Shown here piece by piece: positions 1-8,965 of a stretch of 64,000 nucleotides of DNA. The notes beneath the pieces were generated by a model. That model did no database searches. It worked only from the letters and a program-made list of their open reading frames with translations, and was not told the origin of the DNA. Position numbers and translations under genes: made by a program. Each line of letters opens with the position of its first letter. The stretch's first letter is position 1. The stretch is from Protula sp. h YS-2021 (taxonomy: Eukaryota > Annelida > Polychaeta > Sabellida > Serpulidae). The stretch spans positions 81,771,214 to 81,835,213 of the forward strand of contig OX457027.1 in assembly GCA_949752745.1 (NCBI GenBank), given 5' to 3'.

Positions 1-692
1 GTGAACAAGCGAGGAGTAAAGCAAATGAGTTCAAGCCGTAGCCATCAGAGCCAATGCTCTGTTTGAGGGTAACGCAGCCCTGGGGTCTCTCAGAACGTCT
101 CTAGGAGCGGCTCTGTAAGTACGAAATGCGCAATGACATCGCTACCCTCGGGTAGCAGTCTTCTGCGTTGGCTGTAGAATAAGATTTATAACAGGTTTCA
201 TTCTGTCTGTGGTGTTCTGGTTGAGACGTTCGTTTGGTAAGCATTAAAGGGTCCCAGTTCCAAAATTTGCCGCTCGGAAAACACGCTGAAGACAATGGGA
301 AAATCACCAACCGTGTTTTAGGTGTAAAAAAACGAATCACTCATGATGTGCCATTCAATTTTTAATTAATAATCTCTACAAACACTTCTTATAATATGTC
401 AGTTTTTCAGGAGTTGATAAATGAGCATTTGGTGTTTGTATCTTTACATTTATATCATTAATCATACACGAATAACAAACATCATTTACAAATCAAAGGC
501 TGTTCCGAAAATGCTGTTCATTATTGGAAATATGTGAAATAAAATTTATGAAATGTTTTTTTTTTCTTTTATTTCATCTGTCTGGGGTAGAGGTTAAGAT
601 GCTTGCTCGGTAAGCAAAAGGTCCCCAGTTCGAATCCAGCTTGGCACATTTTATGCGAGACTACAAATTAAACGTTCACTACTCCTATACGG
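1..692. other. host flank, no gene seen
   Basis: AT-rich DNA with no convincing coding region. The only recognisable item is a tRNA-like sequence at 581-648. The last bases, 693-698, are the TCTTGT target duplication of the next element. Confidence 0.6.
581..648 (+). repeat. tRNA-like (SINE-type) sequence
   Basis: A GGGGTAGAGGTTAAGA block followed by GGTCCCCAGTTCGAATCC resembles the pol III A and B boxes of a tRNA. The 5' acceptor side does not pair well with the 3' side, so this is probably a tRNA-derived repeat rather than a working tRNA gene. Confidence 0.4.
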
Positions 693-698
693 TCTTGT

Positions 699-1045
699 AG
701 TAGGGAGAAAACGGGGGTTTGAAAACAGGAAGTGACGTCATAGTGACGTCACGTGGTGTTTTCAAACCCCCACGGGGGTTTGAAAACAGTGACGTCATAA
801 TGACGTCACTGTGGGGAAAACCCGATCGATAAATTTTAGAGTGCACTCGTACAGAGTGTGGGGGAAAACCGATCGATAAATTTCAGAGTGCACTCGTTCA
901 GAGCGGTGGAACGATCAATAAATTTGAGAAGGAATGGGATTTTCAGCAGGATAAAAGTGTGGCTCCGAAAACAGGAAGTGACGTCATAATGACGTCACGA
1001 GGTGTTTTCGGAGCCCCATGGGGCTCCGAAAACAGTGACGTGATT
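699..1045. promoter_or_regulatory. terminal ETS/CRE composite modules with hairpins
   Basis: The word CAGGAAGTGACGTCA occurs at about 727-741 and again at about 970-984, each followed by a second TGACGTCA. The spacer words GGGGGTTTGAAAAC and GGGCTCCGAAAAC recur inverted around short loops (about 758-792 and 1004-1032) and can form hairpins. GGAAGTGACGTCA fits an ETS site fused to a CREB/ATF site. Binding is inferred. Confidence 0.55.
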
Positions 1046-1104
1046 GTTTTCGAATTCGCATGGGTATTTTGAAACAGGTAATCGAAAGAGCGCGCGCCCG
1101 TTCA

Positions 1105-1305
1105 ATGACGTCATAATGACGTCATCATGACGTTATAATGACGTCATCATGATGACGTTATGACGTCATCATAACGTTATAATGACGTCATCATCATGAC
1201 GTCATAATGACGTCATAATGACGTCATCATGACGTTATAATGACGTCATCATCATGACGTTATAATGACGTCATCATGACGTTATCATGACGTCATCATG
1301 ATGTT
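1105..1305. repeat. CRE (TGACGTCA) palindrome array
   Basis: About a dozen TGACGTCA, or one-off TGACGTTA, units spaced by AT or CATCA. The mirrored copy is at 8755-8965. TGACGTCA is the full CREB/ATF consensus. Whether the array acts as enhancer, replication element or integrase/terminal-protein site is unknown. Confidence 0.75.
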
Positions 1306-1348
1306 ATGGCATATTAAGACAGTTCTAAGCAGGATAACCCTAAGTCGC

Positions 1349-1418
1349 CTGTCAATCATCATGACGTCATTAGTCACGTGACCTGTCAATCATCATTGGT
1401 CACATGACCTGTCAATCA
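1349..1418. promoter_or_regulatory. three PBX/MEIS-like sites with E-boxes
   Basis: CTGTCAATCA (reverse complement TGATTGACAG) occurs at 1349-1358, 1383-1392 and 1409-1418, the last two preceded by TCACGTGAC or TCACATGAC. TGATTGACAG is the composite PBX-MEIS consensus and CACGTG is a bHLH E-box. The same arrangement recurs in the Polinton TIR, which argues for conservation of the module. Confidence 0.5.
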
Positions 1419-1474
1419 TGTGTGATGTGATTCCAACCGCATATGAGGAATATTTTCCTGCTGATTAACCTTCT

Positions 1475-1560
1475 GGCCTGAATGGCTCAGTTGGTAGAGC
1501 AGAGTACCCGTAAGCGGACCCATGATCTGAAGGTCGGTGGATCGAACCCGCCCTCGGGCA
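1475..1560 (+). repeat. tRNA-like module inside TIR
   Basis: The A-box-like TGGCTCAGTTGG, the D-arm pairing GCTC...GAGC, the T-arm GGTGG/CCGCC with the loop ATCGAAC, and an acceptor stem with six of seven pairs (GCCTGA against TCGGGC) are all visible. About 12 extra bases lie in the anticodon region, so it is tRNA-like or SINE-derived rather than a certain tRNA gene. Copies lie at 8504-8589, 46327-46412 and 62470-62555. Confidence 0.6.
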
Positions 1561-1569
1561 TAACTTTCA

Positions 1570-1800
1570 TATCATGGGTCCTCCCCCCAGGATCAAGACA
1601 TGACATGAATCGAACCCCCCCCCCCGGACCAAGACATGACATGTATCGGACCCCCCCCCCCCCCGGACCAAGACATGACATGTATCGGACCCCCCCCCCC
1701 GGACCAAGACATGACATGTATCGGACCCCCCCCCCAGGACCAAGACATGACATGTATCGGACCCCCCCCCCCGGACCAAGACATGGCATGTATCGGACAT
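1570..1800. repeat. C-run minisatellite
   Basis: About six copies of a ~32-bp unit made of GACCAAGACATGACATGTATCGG plus 9-13 C. It is mirrored at 8260-8480. Long open frames across it are repeat artefacts. Confidence 0.85.
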
Positions 1801-1888
1801 AGTCATATAGCTCTATGACTATGTAATTGCTATGTGAACATAATTAGTTTCAAGTATGTATGTCATTATCAGATCGTTCAACAGTCAA

Positions 1889-1962
1889 GCCCGCGATAGC
1901 TCACTTGGCAGAACAAACGGCTAGCAACCTGAGAGTCCCGGGATCGATACCACATCGGGGCA
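1889..1962 (+). repeat. second tRNA-like sequence
   Basis: This 74-base unit begins GCCCGCGATAGCTCACTTGG and ends ATCGGGGCA. The first four acceptor pairs form, but the T-arm is poorly paired. Probably a decayed tRNA-derived unit. The mirrored copy is at 8102-8174 with one C fewer. Confidence 0.5.
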
Positions 1963-2067
1963 AACTTTTTTTTGGTTTTTTTTGTTCACTTTTATGACTC
2001 TGTGACATTATGTGACAACATGTGACTGTGACATCATGTGACTCTGTGACATTATGTGACTGTGACT

Positions 2068-2103
<36 letters not shown>

Positions 2104-2214
2104 ATAATGGCTATATTTCTATGTCTATTTTCACTATTATTATGATAATATTTAATTAGTCATATTTCAATGGTTCTAACCACACAGCATAGGAATAAGT
2201 ACATGTGTACAGAG

Positions 2215-2470
2215 TGTGGGGAAACCGATCAATAAATTTTAGAGTGCACTCGTTCAGAGTGTGGAGGAAACCGATCGATAAAATTTCAGAGTGCACTCGT
2301 TCAGACCGTGGGAACGATCGATAAATTTGAAAACATCAAAGGCCTAGACCGTGGGAACGATCGATAAATTTGAAAACATCAAAGGCCTAGACCGTGGGAA
2401 CGATCACTAAATTTCAGAGTGCACTAATTCAGAGCGTGGGAACGATCAATAAATTTGAGAAGGAATGGGA
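2215..2470. repeat. GATCGATAA / GAGTGCACTC repeats
   Basis: Several copies of CGATCGATAAATTT alternate with the 10-bp palindrome GAGTGCACTC. Similar units lie at 815-930, 7595-7860, 9130-9245, 47190-47410 and 61325-61555. No function is known to me. Confidence 0.7.
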
Positions 2471-2479
2471 TTTTCCACA

Positions 2480-3530
2480 ACTCTATGTTTTATGTTATAG
2501 TAGTTGGAAAATGACACTTCTAAAGCACATTTAACAAATGTGGGTTTTTATAACATATAATATATAAAATAAGTTTGAACATTTTAGCATGCTACTTATT
2601 TAAATGTTCTAAAGTTATAGTAGTGGAAAAATGATGGTTCTAGACCAACTTTAACAAATTTAGTTTTTAACACCATATGATATATAAAATAAGTTTGAAC
2701 ATTTTAGCATGCTACTTATTTGAATATTCTAAAGTCATAGTAGTGGAAAAATGATGGTTCTAGACCAACTTTAACAAATTTTGTTTTTTGACAAAATATG
2801 ATGCATAAAATAAGTTTGAACATTTTACCATGGTGTAGTAGGGTAAAAATAAGGGTTCTAGACCAACTTTAACAAATTTAGTTTTTAACACCATATGATA
2901 TATAAAATAAGTTTGAACATTTTAGCATGCTACTTATTTGAATATTCTAAAGTCATAGTAGTGGAAAAATGATGGTTCTAGACCAACTTTAACAAATTTT
3001 GTTTTTTGACAAAATATGATGCATAAAATAAGTTTGAACATTTTACCATGGTGTAGTAGGGTAAAAATAAGGGTTCTAGACCAACTTTAACAAATTTAGT
3101 TTTTAACATCATATGATATATAAAATAAGTTTGAACATTTTAGCATGCTACTTATTTGAATGTTCTAAAGTCATAGTAGTGGAAAAATGATGGTTCTAGA
3201 CCAACTTTAACAAATTTTGTTTTTTGACAAAATATGATGCATAAAATAAGTTTGAACATTTTACCATGGTGTAGTAGGGTAAAAATAAGGGTTCTAGACC
3301 AACTTTAACAAATTTAGTTTTTAACACCATATGATATATAAAATAAGTTTGAACATTTTAGCATGCTACTTGTTTGAATGTTATAAAGTCATAGTAGTGG
3401 AAAATGGTGGTTCTAGACCAATTTTAACAAATTTTGTTTTTTGACAAAATATGATGTATAAAATAAGTTTGAACATTTTACCATGGTGTAGTAGGGTAAA
3501 AATAAGGGTTCTAGACCAACTTTAACAAAT
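2480..3530. repeat. two-monomer higher-order satellite
   Basis: Alternating monomers of roughly 105-125 bp share TTCTAGACCAACTTTAACAA and ATAAAATAAGTTTGAACATT. One monomer has GTAGTAGGGTAAAAATAAGG, the other AGTAGTGGAAAAATGATGG. Together they form a ~230-bp unit repeated about four times. Related arrays lie at 6655-7580, 11461-11790, 47440-47900 and 60840-61300. Confidence 0.85.
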
Positions 3531-3736
3531 TTTGTTTTTGACACGTTTCAGACGATTCTACCACTTGGTTGGTTGTTGGAAAATGGGAAGTGAAAATGTG
3601 GATAGTTATGTAGGAAAACTGCGCCCATTCAAAAGACGTGTTCGAATGGCAAGCCCATTCAAAACACGTGTTCGAATGGCAAGCCCATTCAAAACACGTG
3701 TTCGAATAATTTTTTGCAAGATATTACGTCGTGGTA

Positions 3737-4089
3737 TTGTTCATCAAATTGTTCAACATGTTCAACAACATGTTCAACAACATGTTCAACATGTTCAACA
3801 ACATGTTCAACATGTTCATCATGTTCAACATGTTCAACATGTTTAACAACATGTTCAACAACATGTTCAACATGTTCAACAACATGTTCAACATGTTCAA
3901 CAACATGTTCAACAACATGTTCAACATGTTCAACAGGCTCAACATGTTCAACAACATGTTCAAAAACATGTTCAACAACATGTTCAGCATGTTCAACAAC
4001 ATGTTCAACAACATGTTCAACATGTTCAACAACATGTTCAACATGTTCAACAAGTTCAACATGTTGTTGTTCAACAAGTTGTATATAAA
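3737..4089 (+). promoter_or_regulatory. AACATGTT decamer array plus TATA box (left copy)
   Basis: Some 25 CAACATGTTC or near units, spaced in 9- and 12-base steps, end at TATATAAA (4082-4089). The same unit precedes each zinc-finger gene in this window. The decamer matches RRRCWWGYYY, the p53-family half-site, at nine of ten positions. Here the promoter drives only a 12-residue relic. Confidence 0.6.
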
Positions 4090-4142
4090 GCTATGTTTAA
4101 AGACTTTCTCGTCATTTGAATAGTGTAGGTTGAACCGAAAGG

Positions 4143-4181
4143 ATGTATAAGTGCAACATTTGTTCGAAATCTTACAACTAG
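4143..4181 (+). pseudogene. truncated zinc-finger gene start
   Basis: Twelve codons of the zinc-finger N-terminus, including the first CxxC pair, then a TAG. It begins like the gene at 6240 (minus) and lies at the mirrored TIR position, so it is the left-TIR copy of the gene's 5' end. It diverges right after the shared stretch. Confidence 0.7.
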
Positions 4182-4236
4182 GCTCAAAGTTACATGCGGT
4201 AAAGCTATTTCTAAACATGTTAAGACAACTATAAAG

Positions 4237-4244
4237 TATAAAAG
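4237..4244 (+). promoter_or_regulatory. TATA box of PC4-like gene
   Basis: TATAAAAG lies 55 bases upstream of the ATG at 4299. A similar CATAAAAG (12353-12360), followed by a nearly identical leader, stands before the paralogue in element 4, which supports it as a core promoter. Confidence 0.6.
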
Positions 4245-4298
4245 GCTGCCACCCTCAGACATAACACACATTCTGTATCAAGATACTGAAGAGTGAAC

Positions 4299-4865
4299 AT
4301 GTCTCTAGTGAGCGAACAACAGCTACGATCTATGACAACGCCTGTAGAACATTATGAGACAATGCCTGCAGAAAATTTTATAGTAAAGCCTGAGACAATA
4401 CCTACAGCAAAGTCTAAGGCAATGCCCATGGTAAAGTCTAAGGCGAAGTCACGTCAGCAGCGTCAAAAGCGACCACATCTTAGAAAGATAAAAAAAGATG
4501 AGCTACCAGCTATGACGCCGCCGTGTAAAAAGCGAAAAATTAAGACAGAGCCTAAAATGAAGCGAGAACCAGAGCGTAAAGCTGCTACCACCATGAAGAA
4601 GAAGAGTGTAGATGATTTACCGGTTATGATACCTATTAATGGAGACATATATATTAAATTGGCGAAATATCAACAGAAAGTGATGGTTAACATTCGTGAA
4701 TATATTACGGATCATACATCTGGGAGGTTACATCCTACCAAGAAGGGAATTTTGTTGTCATTGAACGACTGGTACATGTTGAAGAAGCAAATGACGTCAG
4801 TGGATCTCATGCTTCAGAAAATGGATCTGTATAAATGCAGTGACTGTCAGAAGGTGGATGAGTAG
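4299..4865 (+). CDS. PC4-like ssDNA-binding protein
   Basis: A 188-residue protein. Residues ~1-105 are basic and low-complexity, with short repeats of KSKAMPMVKSKAK type, PxKKRK-like clusters and possible nuclear signals. Residues ~113-174 match the PC4/Sub1 (transcriptional coactivator p15) domain: a short beta region, then VNIREYI, a basic PTKKGILL loop, then the W-containing helix region LNDWYMLKKQM. The tail has a CxxC pair (CSDC). PC4 domains dimerise, bind ssDNA and act in transcription and replication. In an element likely to replicate by protein-primed strand displacement, an ssDNA-binding role is a reasonable inference. I chose the ATG at 4299 because an upstream GTG is not a likely eukaryotic start and the leader is conserved with element 4. 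It converges on the zinc-finger gene. A poly(A) signal AATAAA is at 5174-5179. The closest relative in the window is the gene at 51857-52213. Confidence 0.8.
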   Translation: MSLVSEQQLRSMTTPVEHYETMPAENFIVKPETIPTAKSKAMPMVKSKAKSRQQRQKRPHLRKIKKDELPAMTPPCKKRKIKTEPKMKREPERKAATTMKKKSVDDLPVMIPINGDIYIKLAKYQQKVMVNIREYITDHTSGRLHPTKKGILLSLNDWYMLKKQMTSVDLMLQKMDLYKCSDCQKVDE

Positions 4866-5505
4866 ACAGCGAGATGACTGTATACAGTTTTAACAGCATG
4901 ACGAGCGTAGTGGATGCTATGATTTCATCACCCTCAGTGCGATGGTTTTGAAGCTTGACAAGAACTTAGCTTTGACTCATATGGACATGTACATTTGATA
5001 TGTAGTTCAAATTAAATTGTCTTCATATGTAGACTATGAAATTAACTTTATCTATGTTCATGTGAAGTCAGTTGTTATAAAATATTAAGTTAAGTTCTTC
5101 TGCACATGTATTAACATAATATGTATTTGAAATAGTCTTGTTTTTATTATAATTGTACATATTTGTAATGTTCAATAAAAACACATATGATGCTTTTCAA
5201 CTTTTTATTTTTCTCATACAATACTTGGATATAATACATAATAAAACAATACTTGGATATAATACATAATAAAACAATACTTGAATATAATACATAATAA
5301 TACAATTCTTGAATATAATACATAATAATACAAAATTAACTATAATACCCAATATATGATATATGGTTTACGGGTCAATTAAAACCGTGTCAGGAACCTT
5401 ACAACTTTATATGTTGCAAAGCAAGACATATATTACACAACGCTTAAGTTAATAAAATATTACAACATTTATAAAGTCTTTATTATAAAGTTTAGTCAAA
5501 TAAGT
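4866..5505. terminator. convergent 3' regions of the element 1 genes
   Basis: AT-rich, with AATAAA on plus at 5174-5179 for the PC4-like gene and on minus at 5484-5479 for the zinc-finger gene. A short tandem repeat of AATACTTGGATATAATACAT type lies at 5219-5340. No other gene is seen. Confidence 0.55.
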
Positions 5506-6240
5506 CTATTTTTCTGCATCTGTTTCACTTTGTTCACTGTCCATGCCACTTTCTTCATCACTGCTACCATCCTCCTCCTCCTCCATTTCTAGTAGCTCTT
5601 CAAAGAATGCATTGTTTTTCCTTATAGCCGCCTTTAATGCCTTTGAATACTTATAATGTTTTTCATCAACAAAGTAATTAAAGTCCTCTAAAATCTTTTG
5701 ATAATGTTTGCTTTGTTGTAGACGCTGGGTATAGTTGAACAGTCTCATAAACAGTTGTTTTAGTCCATGCTTATAAATGGGTCGAAGGTTATAACTTGCT
5801 ATTTCACGCGCATCTTCAAGTCCTTGTTCTTCATATTCTGAAACCTTTTCTTGAAATATGTTATCATAGTCATCGTAGACGTCTTGAACCATATCATGCC
5901 AAACAGAGTCTATTTCTGACTCACTTTCAGAGTCTGTTTCTGACTCACTTTCAGAACTCCTGTCATCAGCATCCTCACCACACTGCTCCATATGTTTGAG
6001 CAAAGCTTCTTCGCTGTTGTACAATGCACCACATTCTGTACAAGCATGTGCATTCTTTTCAGCTATGTTGACGCTTTGACTTTCCATAGAAGACTCATCT
6101 AAAGTTTCCGTGAAAGGTAGTTTTACAGAGTTTTCCATATCCGATTCTTCATCCATTTCTGAAGCGTGAGCAACCTTTAAGTGTCTTTTAAGACTTTGCG
6201 GCCAATTGTAAGATTTCGAACAAATGTTGCATGTATACAT
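5506..6240 (-). CDS. acidic C2H2 zinc-finger protein (element 1)
   Basis: A 244-residue protein. Residues 4-25 form a C2H2 finger (CxxC, 12 residues, HxxxxH) with the word SYNWPQSLKRH in the finger helix. Residues ~67-87 form a second CxxC...HxxxC (C2HC) finger. Then comes a Ser/Glu/Asp repeat, a ~110-residue probably helical region, and an acidic tail. This is the layout of a sequence-specific DNA-binding protein with an acidic activation-like region. I know no named family beyond C2H2. The promoter has TATA at 6294-6301 on minus and an AACATGTT array just upstream. Close homologues are the identical pair at 38818-39555 and 40282-41019, and a start-only relic is in element 4. Autoregulation through the array is inferred. 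Confidence 0.8.
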   Translation of the reverse strand: MYTCNICSKSYNWPQSLKRHLKVAHASEMDEESDMENSVKLPFTETLDESSMESQSVNIAEKNAHACTECGALYNSEEALLKHMEQCGEDADDRSSESESETDSESESEIDSVWHDMVQDVYDDYDNIFQEKVSEYEEQGLEDAREIASYNLRPIYKHGLKQLFMRLFNYTQRLQQSKHYQKILEDFNYFVDEKHYKYSKALKAAIRKNNAFFEELLEMEEEEDGSSDEESGMDSEQSETDAEK

Positions 6241-6293
6241 CCTTTCGGTTCAACCTACACTATTCAAATGATGAGAAAGTCTTTAAACATAGC

Positions 6294-6440
6294 TTTATAT
6301 ACAACATGTTGAACATGTTGAACAACATGTTGAACAACATGTTGAACAACTTGTTGAACATGTTGAACATGTTGTTGAACATGTTGAACATGTTGTTGAA
6401 CATGTTGAACATGTTGTTGAACATGTTGAACAATTTGATG
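6294..6440 (-). promoter_or_regulatory. zinc-finger gene promoter with AACATGTT array
   Basis: On the minus strand about ten AACATGTT cores (6305-6435) lead to TATATAAA (6301-6294), about 55 bases before the ATG at 6240. The array is much shorter than the left-TIR copy (3737-4080). Confidence 0.65.
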
Positions 6441-6654
6441 AACAATACCACGACGTAATATCTTGCAAAAAATTATTCGAACACGTGTTTTGAATGGGCT
6501 TGCCATTCGAACACGTGTTTTGAATGGGCTTGCCATTCGAACACGTCTTTTGAATGGGCGCAGTTTTCCTACATAACTATCCACATTTTCACTTCCCATT
6601 TTCCAACAACCAACCAAGTGGTAGAATCGTCTGAAACGTGTCAAAAACAAAATT

Positions 6655-7580
6655 TGTTAAAGTTGGTTTAGAACCCTGATTTTTACCCTACTACACCATG
6701 CTAAAATGTTCAAACTTATTTTATATATCATATGGTGTTAAAAACTAAATTTGTTAAAGTTGGTCTAGAACCCTTATTTTTACCCTACTACACCATGGTA
6801 AAATGTTCAAACTTATTTTATGCATCATATTTTGTCAAAAAACAAAATTTGTTAAAGTTGGTCTAGAACCATCATTTTTCCACTACTATGACTTTAGAAC
6901 ATTCAAATAAGTAGCATGCTAAAATGTTCAAACTTATTTTATATATCATATGATGTTAAAAACTAAATTTGTTAAAGTTGGTCTAGAACCCTTATTTTTA
7001 CCTACTACACCATGGTAAAATGTTCAAACTTATTTTATGCATCATATTTTGTCAAAAAACAAAATTTGTTAAAGTTGGTCTAGAACCATCATTTTTCCAC
7101 TACTATGACTTTAGAATATTCAAATAAGTAGCATGCTAAAATGTTCAAACTTATTTTATATATCATATGGTGTTAAAAACTAAATTTGTTAAAGTTGGTC
7201 TAGAACCCTTATTTTTACCCTACTACACCATGGTAAAATGTTCAAACTTATTTTATGCATCATATTTTGTCAAAAAACAAAATTTGTTAAAGTTGGTCTA
7301 GAACCATCATTTTTCCACTACTATGACTTTAGAATATTCAAATAAGTAGCATGCTAAAATGTTCAAACTTATTTTATATATCATATGGTGTTAAAAACTA
7401 AATTTGTTAAAGTTGGTCTAGAACCATCATTTTTCCACTACTATAACTTTAGAACATTTAAATAAGTAGCATGCTAAAATGTTCAAACTTATTTTATATA
7501 TTATATGTTATAAAAACCCACATTTGTTAAATGTGCTTTAGAAGTGTCATTTTCCAACTACTATAACATAAAACATAGAG
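6655..7580. repeat. satellite, right TIR copy
   Basis: The same two-monomer satellite as 2480-3530 in inverted orientation, with roughly one higher-order unit fewer. Confidence 0.8.
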
Positions 7581-7957
7581 TTGTGGAAAATCCCATTCCT
7601 TCTCAAATTTATTGATCGTTCCCACGCTCTGAATTAGTGCACTCTGAAATTTAGTGATCGTTCCCACGGTCTAGGCCTTTGATGTTTTCAAATTTATCGA
7701 TCGTTCCCACGGTCTAGGCCTTTGATGTTTTCAAATTTATCGATCGTTCCCACGGTCTGAACGAGTGCACTCTGAAATTTTATCGATCGGTTTCCTCCAC
7801 ACTCTGAACGAGTGCACTCTAAAATTTATTGATCGGTTTCCCCACACTCTGTACACATGTACTTATTCCTATGCTGTGTGGTTAGAACCATTGAAATATG
7901 ACTAATTAAATATTATCATAATAATAGTGAAAATAGACATAGAAATATAGCCATTAT

Positions 7958-7996
<39 letters not shown>

Positions 7997-8101
7997 AGTC
8001 ACAGTCACATAATGTCACAGAGTCACATGATGTCACAGTCACATGTTGTCACATAATGTCACAGAGTCATAAAAGTGAACAAAAAAAACCAAAAAAAAGT
8101 T

Positions 8102-8174
8102 TGCCCCGATGTGGTATCGATCCCGGGACTCTCAGGTTGCTAGCCGTTTGTTCTGCCAAGTGAGCTATCGCGGC
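8102..8174 (-). repeat. tRNA-like sequence, right TIR copy
   Basis: Inverted copy of 1889-1962 with a single-base deletion in the acceptor side. Confidence 0.5.
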
Positions 8175-8259
8175 TTGACTGTTGAACGATCTGATAATGA
8201 CATACATACTTGAAACTAATTATGTTCACATAGCAATTACATAGTCATAGAGCTATATG

Positions 8260-8480
8260 ACTATGTCCGATACATGCCATGTCTTGGTCCGGGGGGGGGG
8301 GGTCCGATACATGTCATGTCTTGGTCCTGGGGGGGGGGGGGTCCGATACATGTCATGTCTTGGTCCGGGGGGGGGGTCCGATACATGTCATGTCTTGGTC
8401 CGGGGGGGGGGTCCGATACATGTCATGTCTTGGTCCGGGGGGGGGGGGGTTCGATTCATGTCATGTCTTGATCCTGGGGG
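8260..8480. repeat. G-run minisatellite, right TIR copy
   Basis: Inverted copy of 1570-1800. G-run lengths differ between the copies. Confidence 0.8.
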
Positions 8481-8503
8481 GAGGACCCATGATATGAAAG
8501 TTA

Positions 8504-8589
8504 TGCCCGAGGGCGGGTTCGATCCACCGACCTTCAGATCATGGGTCCGCTTACGGGTACTCTGCTCTACCAACTGAGCCATTCAGGCC
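8504..8589 (-). repeat. tRNA-like module, right TIR copy
   Basis: Inverted copy of the tRNA-like unit at 1475-1560, identical over the A- and B-box-like parts. Confidence 0.6.
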
Positions 8590-8754
8590 AGAAGGTTAAT
8601 CAGCAGGAAAATATTCCTCATATGCGGTTGGAATCACATCACACATGATTGACAGGTCATGTGACCAATGATGATTGACAGGTCACGTGACTAATGACGT
8701 CATGATGATTGACAGGCGACTTAGGGTTATCCTGCTTAGAACTGTCTTAATATG

Positions 8755-8965
8755 CCATAACATCATGATGACGTCATGATAACGTCATGATGACGTCATT
8801 ATAACGTCATGATGATGACGTCATTATAACGTCATGATGACGTCATTATGACGTCATTATGACGTCATGATGGTGACGTCATTATAACGTTATGATGACG
8901 TCATAACGTCATCATGATGACGTCATTATAACGTCATGATGACGTCATTATGACGTCATTGAACG
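8755..8965. repeat. CRE palindrome array, right TIR copy
   Basis: Inverted counterpart of 1105-1305, with differences in unit number and order. Confidence 0.7.

Larger units (their letters stand above)
699..4180 (+). repeat. Element 1 left terminal inverted repeat
   Basis: Inverted match to about 6195-9365. From the outside in it holds the terminal ETS/CRE modules, a CRE array, a tRNA-like unit, a C-run minisatellite, a second tRNA-like unit, a T-run, GATCGATAA repeats, a satellite, a GTTCGAATGGCAAGCCCATTC triplication (about 3627-3710), an AACATGTT array, a TATA box and the first codons of a zinc-finger gene. The left copy has a longer satellite and a longer array than the right, so the arms differ by repeat-number changes. 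Confidence 0.85.

Noticed and set aside
1482..1818. Pro/Gly-rich frames over the C-run repeats (also 8257-8582, 46389-46786, 62158-62548)
   Set aside because: They follow the minisatellite unit in every frame and strand. Not genes.
3714..4218. Long Cys/Ser/Thr or Asn/Met/Phe repetitive frames on both strands
   Set aside because: They are readings of the AACATGTT array in several frames at once, with no leader or domain.
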